Assembly (NCBI GenBank): GCA_036897445.1
Contig: JAYMTL010000024.1
Location: forward strand, 1 to 64,000
DNA from: Pelargonium tetragonum
Lineage: Eukaryota > Streptophyta > Magnoliopsida > Geraniales > Geraniaceae
Reading direction: 5' to 3'
Length of the DNA: 64,000 bases
Shown: positions 12,071-24,820 of the stretch, piece after piece
How the letters are laid out: each line of letters starts with the position of its first letter
Position numbering within the stretch: position 1 is the first letter of the stretch
Position numbers and translations under genes: made by a program
The notes under the pieces: generated by a model
The model's input: only the letters and a program-made list of their open reading frames with translations
Databases searched by the model: none
What the model was told of the DNA's origin: nothing

Positions 12071-15000
12071 CCCTATAACTCCTATACCATTATCTATTAA
12101 CCCTTATCCCATTACTAATAATAACTAACAAGGATGTCTCTTTTTTTTTACGCCGTAATAGTCTAAATTTTATTTGAAATACTTGTTTGTAGAGTTTTAA
12201 TTACTTCTACCCTTCCTTTACCCACAACATATATAGACTTTACTTGAAAAAGTTAAAAGTAATAGTACGGGTGTCATAACACATCAAAGCAAGCTATATT
12301 ATCTACTAAGAAATTATAAAGAACCCTTTGAAGGAACTTAGTCTTGAATTATGTATTAGAGAGTTACACTTATTCCCGAAATACCTTCTTATTCTTAACA
12401 ATTATTATGCTTTGTATCCTTGAGATTTTTCGGAACCCTGGTTTTATATCGTATCCAGTAGAATCTCCTGTTCTATACTAAGTTTTAGGCTCCCGGTAAC
12501 TACATATTTGTACTAAGATTTTTTGTCTGAGATATAATGCAAACCAAGTGATGTTTCCAAGTTATTATAAAGACAAAAGAAAAGGGTTAATCAGGCAATG
12601 TATTCTTCTTATTAAGATTCCTCCCTGTCATTAAGTCTCAACCTTAAGCTTTTACTACTAGGATATAAATTACATTTCCTAAAAAACTCCGTATTGAAAT
12701 TCCAATACACACATACATGGCTCGACTCTATCATAGGAAACTTTATTCAATTTTCTATTTACAGTTCTAACTATTTTACTTTTTGCCTGTAGAAAGGAAA
12801 AGGGACTGACTAGGATACTGGTCGTTTTCACAAAAAGCGGGGCATTTCTTAGAGTCTGGTTTAAGGGGAAGTGGGCTTGAGAGTAACAAAGGGGGATAGG
12901 GTTCCTGATAAAGCTTATATCTAACTTTTTGCTAAATTGACCCTAAAACTTAGAATATCCACAACTCTCGCTTTAGTTAAGCGGTGATTCTGCATATAAA
13001 ACAATAGGTATCCTTTTTCCTATCAAGTTTCATAGTTATGTTTACTAAATTTAAAAGGCTTAGCTAGATAGAAAGACTCAGAGCTTTTGTATGTCATCTA
13101 GTCGGTATAGAATACAGTAAGTCAAATCTCTGGATAAAGGGATGCAAGAACAGTCGAGTAGAGAATTTAGTAGGAAATGGCATAGGTTCAAGTTCGCTTA
13201 AATAAGAATGGGAAAGGAGATCTAGGATTGAGTTATATAGAATTCCCGTTCAGGATTGCCTCTATACCAAAAGCCGAAGTTAGGAAACTTTTTACCTATT
13301 TATTTTCTTAATTATTAGAATTATTTCGTTCAAGAGTCCCCGAATTCCCTAAGGGGCGTACTTGTATTTATCCCCAATTACTAGCTAAAAAGGAAAAGAG
13401 TTAAGATAATCCGGAGAATTTATAGTTTTTAAAAGGAGCAGTTTCAGCATATTTTATAGGAATTCTAAAAGATTTATAAAGGAAATATCTACAGAATAGT
13501 ATTTCCGATGCATAGTATGTTAAAAGGGATACGTGGTACTCTAAATATCCTACCAATGGATTTCTTATTAAAGAGTTACTTTTTTTAAAGGGACCCGTTT
13601 CTTTTATTCTTGCCGGGTATTCCTCTTATGAGGTTGGCTTAACTAGATAGGAATTTTACAAGTTATCCGGGAGGGTTCCTTTTATTTGGGAGCAAGCCAA
13701 ATCAAAAAGACAAAAATGTAAATATAAACAAGGAGTCCTCTTAATTTGTATTGCTAGGATTTCTAGGTTTCCTATTCTTGAGAATAAAAATGCTAAGAGG
13801 AGTTTATTAAAAATATATAGTACTAAAGAAAAGAAGGGTTTTCTTACAAGTATGAGCTTTTAGAAAACCTCCCATCTCCCCTAAAACTTATACTTGGTTC
13901 TATTATCTCATTAGTTGAAACTCGATTTCTTAAAAACTCTTGAGCGGCTTTTCCGATTTCTCTTATAGTCCCTGTCTTACTGCAGCTGGTACCCGTTGTA
14001 GCTTTTGGGACTTATTCTTTTTGTTGCAGTCTGTGTACTTATCTTAGAAGTTCTATTCCTTAGTATATTACCTATTACTACTAGATTTTTAGAGTAAAAG
14101 ATAGTCTGTAGTCTTTATGTTGTTTGTTAGTTCTTTTCCTGTAGCAGGTAAGATAAAAAGGAATGATTAAATGAAATAGGGGATTCCGGATCTAGCTAAG
14201 CTAAGGAGTTTAGAAAACAACTAAAATATGTTTCTACTTTTATAACTAAGTTACAGGTTCATACTCTATTTACTACATTCCAAGCCCTCACTAATTAGTT
14301 TTCAAAAAGAGGTAAGGCTTTCTTTAGAAAGCTTTTTGTAATGGATTCCCTAGTAATAGTAAAAAGCAGTTTATCTGAGTAAAAGGGTATGCTTTTGTCT
14401 GAAATATAGTCACTGTAATTATACTTGTTTATATTATCCCTATTCATTTTAAGTTTTTTAGCTATGCTTTATTAGTATTTCCTTCCGCGTCGAAGTTACT
14501 TTAAGAAGAAACTACTACGTTTAATGGGTTTCCGGTAAATAGTAAATAGAAATGGGATGCATTTTTCTTAGGGCTTCTAAACCTATTCCTAAGTTTTTTT
14601 CAGGAGTATTTTAATGAGGAGTAATTCCCTGTTTCTGAAACAGCACAAGGGTTTATTACACAATTGTCAAGGCTAAGAGGGGTCCTTGAGCTTAGCGTAG
14701 TAAGTAGGTGCCTCTAAGAAGCGTGTTTTAATACTTTAAAGTCCTTTTTTGTAAGTTCACTGGGTATAATGACTCTGGAAAACTTGTTTCAACTCACTTC
14801 TTAAAATTCTATTGATAATAGACCTAAACCTTTTTAATCTACTAAATTCGCGGTTTTGCTCCCTTCATTATTAGGGGCATACTCGCAGCACTTTGATAGG
14901 CAACTAGCCCGGAACATGTAACAGAAATTTCTTTAAGTTTAAAGAGCAATAAACTCTTACGTCGATTGACTATGAGAGCTTTCTGCTTCAAGTTACGAAG

Positions 15001-18000
15001 GAATAGAATTAAGAAAGAAAAATGTTCCGTGCCAAACTTCTATATCCTATATTTGGTATTAGTGTATTCCTTTTTTAGTGCCGTGAGGGCTTTTTCAAAG
15101 ACTTAAAATGTAGTATATTCCTCCATAGAGATGATTAATCAGTATTATCGTTTGTTTCTGGATTTTCTAATGCATTTGATACCGGATATAAGGGGGAATT
15201 CCACGCCCCAGGTACCCCTTTTAGGTATTTATTTTGTATAAGGATTCAGAGGTAACCCTGTAATTAGTAAAGAGTAAAGCACTGGTATTTTAACTCAGAC
15301 TTAAAATGTCTAAACAAGAATTACCTATGAAATAGAGATACTTGTTATATATTAAGAATGCATAATGAAGTTTTTCTAATAAGCTAAGCAAGCGAATATC
15401 TCCTGCTTTTTGAAAACAAGTTCTTAATCTCAACTCAAGCGGATAGAGATATCCCTAAAGTAACCGATAAAAACTGCTCCAGCTCTCAGACTCTTTCCTT
15501 GAATAAAAATCTTCCACATTGTGAATTTAACTATAAGAACCATTACCTACACTTATAGGGTTTGTATCCTACTAGAGTGCTAGCTACGAGTAAGCCAAGA
15601 GGAAAATACCTTATATCTATAACAGTAAAAGGTATTCTTTCTTGGTAGTGTATAGAGGGTAGGACTTGAACTCTTACATTGTCTGTTTTCTGCAGCTAGT
15701 TAAGGATGTAAGTAAGTTTTGTGTTCCTTTAGTTTACAGGTTTTCCAATTCTAGATATAAACAGGTAATTTTGTCTTATGGGGTTCTTTTGAACCCTTGA
15801 TTTTGTAGTCTATTCCCAAAGCTTTTCTAAGAGTTAGGAAGTTCTTTTGTAGTATTATAGGATGGGAGTTGAACTCGTGTGTTACGGTATTCTATTCTTA
15901 AGTCTTTTTTAGGTATATCCGCTAGTGGCTTAAAAATGAAAATAGAAATCCTAGTATCCTCTAGGGTCTAGGAATTCCTTAGATTCGATACTACAAAGAT
16001 TAAACAAATAAGGTAACTTCTAAATCTGAACTACTTTAAACAAGAAGAACTTTAAAAGCCGGGGCGTATTATTCACTTAGGTATACCTAGGTCTAATAAG
16101 AAAGTTGAGTATAGAGCCTTATAGAACTCGAATGTTAACATTGTAAAGCGAACTTAGTCTTATTATAAAGACACATTTTAAGACATATAACGTATAATTA
16201 TACATGCTTTTGCCAAAAACTTTAGGTAAGGCCCTATCTGAGATTCCTATTCTTATCTTATAAAAACGAATGCCCTGGGAGTTAGCCTTACTAAAAAGTT
16301 TCCCTCTGTACTAGTATAAAGGGGGTTTCTTTAGAGTCAAAAGATTTCGTACTTATACAGAAAAAGAAGTTTCGCTAAATTTTCGAAATGTAAAGGAACC
16401 CTAGAAGGGGTGTGTTAGCTCCGGATACAGACACAAAGATTTTGTATGATTTGGCGCCTCAAGGATTAGTAGGATCTCTTTTCAATGCGTTATTCAACAA
16501 GTTTTTAGCACTCAAGCATAATTATCAGGGATCTAAAAAGGACCCCGCAAGGAGCTAGTTACTAGTATTGCATGTACATTCGAGCATAAAAAGAATCGAC
16601 TAAGATGTCTGGCTAAAAACCTGCGCTTACCTGACCCGGAAGCAGTTTCTATACTTTAAGTTTTTATAGATTCCCCGTTTCGGGATTATCTTTCATTTTT
16701 TAAGAATTGCAGCTTATATTAAATAGGGCTATCCTATTAAGAGTCCGTGCCTTTGACTAGAGTTGGGTAATAGTTACTGTTACAAATGTTATGTGCGTAC
16801 TGCTTGCGCGAATCTTGTTTCAGATAAAGTATATGGATATCTCGAAAGATTACTAATAACAAGAATTTTCCTACGAAATTCTTAGTGATATAGGATAACT
16901 CTAAAAAAATAAGGCCGTTTAAAAAGGATATCTGATATAAGATACGCAAATAGCAATTTGATCCAAGGATATAACGTCTAGGCCTAAAAGCCCTCCATAA
17001 AAAGTCACTTTCTCTGCCACTATAAAACACACCTATTTAAAAGCGAGCAATTTCACGAAGTTTTCTTGACTAGCCTTTTCCTATTTTTGCCTTTGGTTGG
17101 AATGAAAATCACTTAAATAAAGAGTGCTTGTACTCGTAAAAGCCCTTCGAGAATGCTTCAGAATCAATCAGTCGTAGGCTAGCCCTCAGGTTATACGCGT
17201 TATAGTTTCTTTAAACGGAACTGGGGTGTAGTAAGTATTTTATAAAAAGGAAAAATGCCTTAGAAGCTAAGAGGCTGTAATTTGATATGAAACAAGTCTT
17301 ACAGGGCCTTTTCCAAAGCAGGAGTTTGCATAAAGAGTTTTTCTTTATTTAGGGGATTCCTTTTATTCTATTAGGTTGGGTTTTCCAAAGTTACAGCAGG
17401 TGCCCTATAGAATGTGGCAATTTGTTCTATATAAGTATCTGTTACAAAAAAATGAAGCAAAAATTCCTTTGAAAAAAATTTAAGGGAATTTTAGTGTAAA
17501 GAGCCCCGCCCCCTTTATTTAAGGTAACTCAAGCAAAAACAAATTAAGGCCTTTAATTAAATTGCTCTCTTAAGTTTCGTATTATTCTCATTATCATACC
17601 TAACCCCAGCAAAGGATATTATAAAAAAGTAGCGTATGCTTCTCTGCAGTCTCCTTCGGCTTAGGACTAGAAATTTGTTGAAACGAATCCTTAACTCTAA
17701 AATTCAGCAATAAAACCCGAATCTTCAACGAGCTTAAGAGTACGCCTCCCCGAAATAGCCGAAATAGACGAGATAAAAAAAGAAAGATAAGGGCTAAACA
17801 CAAGGATTTGACCCTCAAAAATTTTGGGAGCTGCTGACTTAAAGTAATAACAAGGGGTTTCATAAATAAACTCGACTCAAGGAAGCCTCCTGACATAAGA
17901 GGGGCGTTGTCACCTTTTGGTGTTCTTATGTAAGACTTATCTGTAGATGCCATTCTTTGAGCTTTAAACCAGACATAAGTTTTCTCTTAAGAACTCTTAT

Positions 18001-19907
18001 GTTTTTATAAGCCATAAAGGAATCCTAGTCTTTTTACTTGTCTGTTTATTTTGGATTTCCTATTATCTATAATAAGGGTAAGCTGTCGGTAATTTTCTTT
18101 TTACATAATCTTTTATTTAAAGCTTTGTAGTCAAAAGGCCCTCATTTAAGTATATTTATATTGACCTTTTCCTGTATACCTACCAAAGTCTTTTTTTCTA
18201 ATACTTCGGGAGTTTTTTTCTATTAAATAATAAAGTCATAAAGGTAAGGGAGCTTTTGTCCCCTTTTTGGAATTAGGGTAATCTCTGGATGTCGAGGCGA
18301 CGTGCTTCCTAGTCGGGGTTGCAAACTTCTAATTTTATAGACTTTTTTTGGCAAGGGTTTAATTCCCCCTTCCTTTGGTTTATTTCCTTTGCTCTTTCGT
18401 TCAAAAATCTTAGTACGGAATTTCTAGCTCCTAGGGATAAGGCACTCCGCTAGTACATAATAAAAAAGAAACTTATAAAGGTAGGTAAGCTTCTTCTTTT
18501 TACCTTTTACTAAAAAAATCCTGAAACTATGACACAATATTTTCAGTACCTTAACATATCCATCAGATTTGAGTTGCCGGAGGAGTCTACTAAAACAGTA
18601 AAAGGGTCCTTTCTATATAGAAAATACCTAAATTTTTAAGTTAGTAGCTTAGGGTTTTTTAATGTTCTATGTTAACTCTTCTTTCTATTTCGCAAGTAGA
18701 AAGTACTCCTAAAAGCTCCTAGTGATACAAATTTAGTAAAAGCTTCTTTTTTGTTTACACTTTTGCCTTACTCTTTAAAGGTTTTTAGATACTGCTCCAT
18801 CCCACTAGATTTTAAGGAGATATAAAGAAGCTGCTCTGCTGCTAGCTAGTATTGGCGCTTACAAAAAAGGCTTTCCTTAAATTAAGAGTTCCGGTAACAT
18901 ATTTATAGTCAAACTCTTACGATAATTTCGAAAAGAACTGAAAAAACTATAGTTAAACTACTTTAGATAGAGCGCACGGAAAAGCCCTTATAACAGGTTT
19001 GAGATAAAACACATGAAGGCAACTGTGTGAAGATTGCTCCATACCTTTGTTTATCTACTTTTATGTAGTTTAGAAGGGTAATTTTACTGCGAGCACCCAA
19101 ATTCCTCCTTAGATTCCTTGTGCCCTTACTTCCTACCACAAGGGGCACTTTGTTTGTTCATTAGTTGCGCGGCGGGTTCCCTTTAAGGGCTGCTTTTCTA
19201 TACAAAATGAGTTTCGATTTTGTTACGGGTGAATGAGAATCCTTTTAATATTTTATAATTATATATACATGATATCCTTTATCCAAGAGTAAAACCGAGA
19301 GTCCATAGAAAAAAAGGAATCCCTATGAGTTATTAGTTACAAATTAAGGCAACAATACGCAGTATAAACTAAGTCCTCTTTCTCAAAAAGCAATGCTCTC
19401 TATCCCTCCCTCGTAGTAATCCAAAGCGACACTTTAGACAGTAGCGTTTAGCAATTACTTATAGGATATAAACCCGCATAGATTTCTTGAAATAAAAGAA
19501 GGTAGTCCTAGCCCCCAAAAGGTTTTACGAAATTCTATATAGATCTTTGGACTCGAGTTATAAACATTCGATCCATAAAAAGAAGCGTAGGAAATATGTC
19601 AGGGTCAATCCCTTTGAATATCTTGTTTAACCTTATTAAACCTGAGATTTTTTGAAATAGGCTTTAGTTTGCATAAGCTACAGGAGGGGCTTAGGTATCC
19701 CACAAGCAAGAGTTCCTTTTTTATACACTGGGTCTACTTAATAAATTAGATTAAAAACTCGTAAATGAGCGCGGGCATAAGGGATATGTTTTAAACCAAA
19801 AAAGGTAAAGACTTTTAAGGCAAAAGCCGAGAGCCCCTTTTGTACTCTAGGATTTAAAAGGTAATAATAAGTAAGCGGGTCTGCAAAAAAATATAGGTGC
19901 GAAGCCC

Positions 19908-19930
19908 TTGTTGTTAGTTTAAAGCGAGAA
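19908..19930 (+). repeat. Short dispersed repeat, TGTTGTTAG type
   Basis: TGTTGTTAGTTTAAAGCGA occurs here. A near match, TGTTGTTAGCTTAAAGCGA, lies at 20605-20623 in the same orientation, about 0.7 kb on, and a looser one at 61532-61551. The difference between the two close copies is C to T, the expected direction of RIP wear. Confidence 0.4.
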
Positions 19931-20604
19931 AAGTTCTAAGGGGAGTCTTTTCTTCTGGATTATGTGCCACTAAAGTTTTAAATAAGTCAAATTATCCTGG
20001 AATTTTGTACTAGTATTCAATTCATCTGGGAGGTAAACTTGTATATTAGGGCTTAAATTCTACCAGTAATTTAGGTCAATCTCTCGAGAAGTTTAAACTA
20101 AAATGCTATTCTCAACGTTTTATTCTATCTATTAACTTGTTCTATCCTATGTACTAAGATACAGCAACCCAAACTTCGATATTATTCGATTGAATCCTTT
20201 TTGTTACCCTTAGTACTTTTTAAGAGGTAACTCTTTGGTTCTTACTTTTTCTAGAAATACCCGTCCAGTCTAGTATCTTATCTGAATTGAAGTTAAAGCA
20301 GCTAAGTAGCTCTTAAGAAAAAGTATTCTGAAGAGGAGAGGTTACAAGGTTCTGACCCATTTCCCTTTAAAAGTGATAAAAGTTTAAGGAGATCCGCAAG
20401 GGATTGATTAGTGTCTTACTCAGTTTCAAGTTAGCAAGTTTCTTTTTTTATTCGGTTTAATAAGCATTCCTCTTTCTATAAAGTCTTTACTAAGTATAAA
20501 GGGAGAGAGTGCCCCCTTCTTTTGATTTTGAGTTTGAGGGAGAATTTCTTAAGAAAAGTACTAAGGGAAGATAGGCTTGCAGGGTGGTTCTCCTCTAAAT
20601 TCCA

Positions 20605-20627
20605 TGTTGTTAGCTTAAAGCGATAAG
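20605..20627 (+). repeat. Short dispersed repeat, TGTTGTTAG type
   Basis: This is the second member of the pair with 19908-19930; 18 of the first 19 bases agree. The pair brackets about 0.7 kb that holds no recognisable gene and ends just before the purine-rich block at 20.77 kb. They could be worn ends of one element. Confidence 0.4.
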
Positions 20628-20769
20628 CAAGTGAGTTGTACGATTTAGGAAGAAGTCAAGAATTCTGCTTTAAAAGAAAGAAGTTAATTAGAGTGGAAAG
20701 TGAAATTTTAAGCGTTATCTTAAGTTAGATAAAAGGTTTTCTCTGCTTAAGGTATCTCAGATAAAGGAT

Positions 20770-21110
20770 AATTAGAAAGCTAACAAGAAGAAAGCTAAGA
20801 AGAAAGCTACAGGTATCCTTGGATTCGGTAGTACAAGGTCAAAGACTTCGAGGGTAGTTATAGCTCTGGAGATTAAGACTACTAAGCTGAGAAGATATGT
20901 ATTAATAAGAAACGGGGTCTTATTATTAAAGGTATAGCTCCTAAGACTCAAAACGGGGTAGAGATCTAGAATCCAAATATTATAGCTCATAAGAGGATAG
21001 TTAGTAAGCCCCATAGGACGGGTAGAGCTCTTAAGAAAGTGGGTCCTTTTTGGATTAAGAAGGGTAGGACGATTCTTCGGTTTCCGGTGGTAAGGACTAG
21101 AGAACAAAAG
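20770..21110 (+). other. Purine-rich coding-like relic
   Basis: The + strand opens with repeated AAGAAGAAAGCT words, coding for alternating Lys and Ala, then runs into a mixed stretch that reads like ordinary protein with Ile, Val, Leu, Arg and Lys. Low-complexity Lys/Ala tails are common at ends of nucleic-acid-binding proteins. The minus strand is open for 111 codons (20772-21107), but its Leu/Pro/Ser content fits the complement of a purine-rich strand. The reading is broken in several places and I recognise no family. It may be a mobile-element or host-gene fossil. Confidence 0.3.
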
Positions 21111-22440
21111 TAAGGAGTTTCCCGGTAAGTAAATGAAGTAGAGTAGTGAAGGCTTGTTGTTTTCCTTTTGGTGTTGGCTATGGCGTAAGTAGGATATTAC
21201 TTAAACTAGAAAAAACCTCTCTTCGCTATGCTACAGTCAGGTATAACGCTTACCTTTTTATCAGGGGACTCTAACAAAAAGAGTTAAGATCGGGTAAGCA
21301 GGGATCCTTTTCATAACAAAAAGGAAAAAAAATGCCGCAAAGCCTTGCTTTTGGTATCAAGAATTTTTTAAGAATTTCAAGAGATAAGAGTCACTTAAGT
21401 TGTATCAGGACTTTGAGTTCGAGATCGCTGGGTCGTAAATCCTCTAGTACAGGCTTCCTCTTTGGTTTGAGTTATAAAAATAGGTTTTGGCAGAAGAAAA
21501 ATCCTGGTATTTCAATTTTTTAATTGCACCCCTTAAAATAAGAAGAAAGAAAATGTGGAAGCAGTAAAGCAAGCTAAAGGTAGAGCGGCGTATCATTATT
21601 ATTTATAGAGCAAAAGTGTACCCCCTTCACTGCAGTTCTAACAGGAATATTACACAGAACTCTTTATCCTATTCCCACGCTCTATAAAGGCGGTTAAGTT
21701 AAACCCCTTTGTTTAAAGCCTCCTGGATTAGTTAAAAAAAGTAAAGGTAGGTCTCTACAAGGCTCTTTATCATTCTTGGAATCCGCAAAAAGGGCTCTCG
21801 TAAATAGGATCCAAAAAATCTAATTTGTTTGTATCAGGAAGCCTCAACCCCAGCGAGTCAAACGTCCCTTAGAGGACTCCCATGTCTTTTAAAAGAGTTC
21901 CATACGCCTGGCCATAGACGAGTCCTTGATCAGAAAAAGAATAGAAATTCTAAGTATAACTTTATAACAGGACTCCTAAGAAAAACAAGAAAGACTTAAT
22001 ATATAAAGACAAGCAATTTCCCCTATTAAAGTCTTGCTTTTTCTAATAATTAAAGGGAAGGTCTACATTTTCTTTTACCAAAAATTTTTTATAGGGCGCA
22101 TACTCTGGGGCCTAGAGGGATATTTTATTAGTCAAAGCGCGGGGAGACTTTTTAAAAGGATAACTCAGTTGTAAGCCACTCGCCAGGTTTTTATATACCC
22201 CTTTGCAAACAAGACTCTTTTTTTAGACTACCGCTGTAATAAAGAAAACTCTTACGAAAAAAGAGGTTTTTACCTGACCCCACAAATTTCAGTATTAATT
22301 AAAGATGGGCCTAAAAATCTGGGGACACCCTACAAGGTTGTAAGAATCCCTCTTTTAGAAAGGTTTGTATAAATGGAATCCTACCTACTGTGTAAGCAAT
22401 TCGTAAGTATAAAGTTGTGTCAAGATTACTCTTTGAAGCC

Positions 22441-22458
22441 TTAATTACATTACCTCTT
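22441..22458 (+). repeat. 18-bp dispersed direct repeat, copy 1
   Basis: TTAATTACATTACCTCTT is identical to 24803-24820, 2362 bases downstream in the same orientation. The flanks do not match. An exact 18-mer is unlikely by chance in 64 kb, so it is either the last conserved piece of an older repeat or a templated insertion. Confidence 0.5.
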
Positions 22459-24802
22459 ATTTGATTTAAGAAGTTATGTTCCCTTTTTATAAGGTCGGCC
22501 TGGGCGCCTCTGAAATTTTTGCTTTTTTTAGGGTCCTAGTTTTTTAGTTTTTTGTTGTATCCTACTTTACTCATTCTAGAAAATCTTAGCTTTTGAAAAC
22601 ATATCTTCCAGGATAGTAATACAGCAAAAAAGATATAGTTATTATATTAAGCTTTAGTATACATTAACAGGCAACCCCGAAGAAAATGAAAAGGGTGATA
22701 TTAAGAGTTGGGTTTAGGAATAGAAAGTCAAGTAAATTGCTTAGATAACGATAATTCCGCAGGTTAGAGCATAGAGATAGAGCATCCAAATCTTTAGTGG
22801 GCAGTAGAGCTTCCTCGAAATTCTGTCGAAAGACTTATGACGGGTTAACCCTTAATTATAGGTAGAGTTCTCCGAGTACTCTTCGTCTGGTGTTAAGTAA
22901 AGATACAGGTGGAGATTGTTTAAGAAAACACAAGCCATAATTTTCTATTTAAATTTCTAAACAGCAGTATAAAACAAGATTTAATAATTACTAATCGCCA
23001 AATTAAGTTAAGATTACTCAGAAGTATAGTGACTCAAGGATAGAAAATGTCGGTTTTGTTTTAAACAAATATATATAAGGATAGTCCCCATAAAATTAAG
23101 TACTTAAAAGTTGCGTTATATGCATCAGAACGTACAACAAGTTTTGCTTCAATTCTTTTTTATTTATAAGAGTTCTGTTTAGTACGAACAGGTATTCTTG
23201 GAAACAGGAGTTATATGATAAGTAAAGCTTTTGAAGGATAATTTAAATAAAAACTTGAACGAGATTCTATGATTAGAGACTCTAATTTTTCGAAACAGGC
23301 TCCCTTGTAAAAGATTAAATATATAAATATTGCCCTTTACTCTTGTTATTTATAATACTGACCGGATATTTATAAATTCAAACTAACCTCTTCACTTACA
23401 TAATTGAGTCTGTGCCCTCCTACCCGCTGTTTTTAGTTTTAGGTAAGATAAGGAATTCCGTTCTTATCTTAAGGGTTTTAACTTCAGAGGAAGAGTGCGC
23501 CTCTATCTTTCTATTAGAATTTTTTATTCTTTGCAAGCCGGGCCCTTTCCCTATTATCGATGTACGAAATAAAAAAATTTGCAGTATTCGTACAAATCCT
23601 AAGTTCCTTTTCCCAATAAAGTAAGCGGACTCCCTGTCCCCGGTTATTCTAAAAACCTTGCTTTGTACTAAATAGATAAAGGCATTCCCTTAGAGATGTA
23701 AATAAAAGCTTCTATACTACTTTAAAGTACTGCTAAAGGTTCCCCTTCTAAGATCGATTATAACACCCACCCCAGCTCTTGAGTAAGCTACGCCCAGTTT
23801 CATTCATAGGGTCTGGAGAATTTAATCTAATCGAGGTGCTCCTTTTACGAAGCTTTTTGGAATCCTCTATTAACTAACTTTAAAGCGCTTTTCATAATTT
23901 TAGGTATCTACTTTTTTTGTATCCTTATCTGGGATAAATCCTATATATATGGTTATTAAGGGGTCTATAAAAAGATAATTATAGTATAAATATAGAGAGC
24001 GTAATCCTAAAAAAGCGCAATCATTGCTCTTTAAAAGAAAGCCCCTGGTAATTCGTAGGGACACACTTAGTAAGTATATCTAAATTTCTTCTTTCCAAGT
24101 ATTTCAGGCCGAGGTTGGTTGTGAGATACGACTCGAATGAAAAATATGGAAACTTTTCAAAGCAAAGAAGGGGGTTTTTGCTCTTTTAAATTATATATCT
24201 TTGTTAATGGGTCAACCTAAGGATAGTTATCGTGGTACGCTGGATATTTAATGAGAAAGTTTCCGCTATATGGAAATCCTTATTGTAACTAAGTAACTAA
24301 ATGACCAAGGTTTTAACAGACCCTCGTATTGGGAATTTCATATTGTATAAGGCTTATCAGAGAACTCTTGCCGCTTCATAATGAGTCCCCAGGGCCCTAT
24401 ATCAATAAAAGGGAATCCATCTTAGTTTCAAATACCGAGTCCACGTGTAGACTTTCAAGAGTCAAGCAATGTTTTAAAAATAACGGGCAAGACTGAATTT
24501 TATACCATAGAAAATCCGTACAAAAAGATTTTAGATCTGGGTTTCTTCCCGGGTTCCTCTCTTATCCTATATTCCTATTTGTCTTACTTAAAAGTCTAGA
24601 AGTAAAGCGCTTGTTCAGGGAAGGGAGCTCTGAAAGACTTTCTTGTAAACCCAAATGAAATTTCTTTGCTGTTGGTAGGAACTGCCTTCTAGGAAAAACC
24701 CTTTTCTAAGTGTATAACAGGACATAAAAAATTCGCTGTGATATACCAGAAACTGAAAACAGAGGCTCTTAAACGAGACGGGCAGGGGTAAAGGATATAC
24801 CT

Positions 24803-24820
24803 TTAATTACATTACCTCTT
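24803..24820 (+). repeat. 18-bp dispersed direct repeat, copy 2
   Basis: This is the exact partner of 22441-22458. Downstream sequence turns into a T run, so the match ends abruptly. Confidence 0.5.

Larger units (their letters stand above)
12071..20770. other. No gene seen; AT-rich sequence
   Basis: Open frames reach 117 codons (17600-17953, -) without any recognised domain. A T-rich patch at 13970-14150 resembles the repeat texture at 2.4 kb but lacks its core words. Isolated T-arm-like words occur at 15663-15680 and 15855-15872 (both -), but no second tRNA arm sits at the right distance. A possible long-variable-arm tRNA shape near 18285-18375 (+) is too weak to call. Confidence 0.5.

Noticed and set aside
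18285-18375. Possible class II tRNA with a long variable arm
   Set aside because: A T-arm-like GGGTTTAATTCCC is present but the D arm and anticodon stem cannot be folded convincingly.
22755-22800. GGTTAGAGC word resembling a D arm
   Set aside because: No T-arm word follows at a tRNA-like distance.
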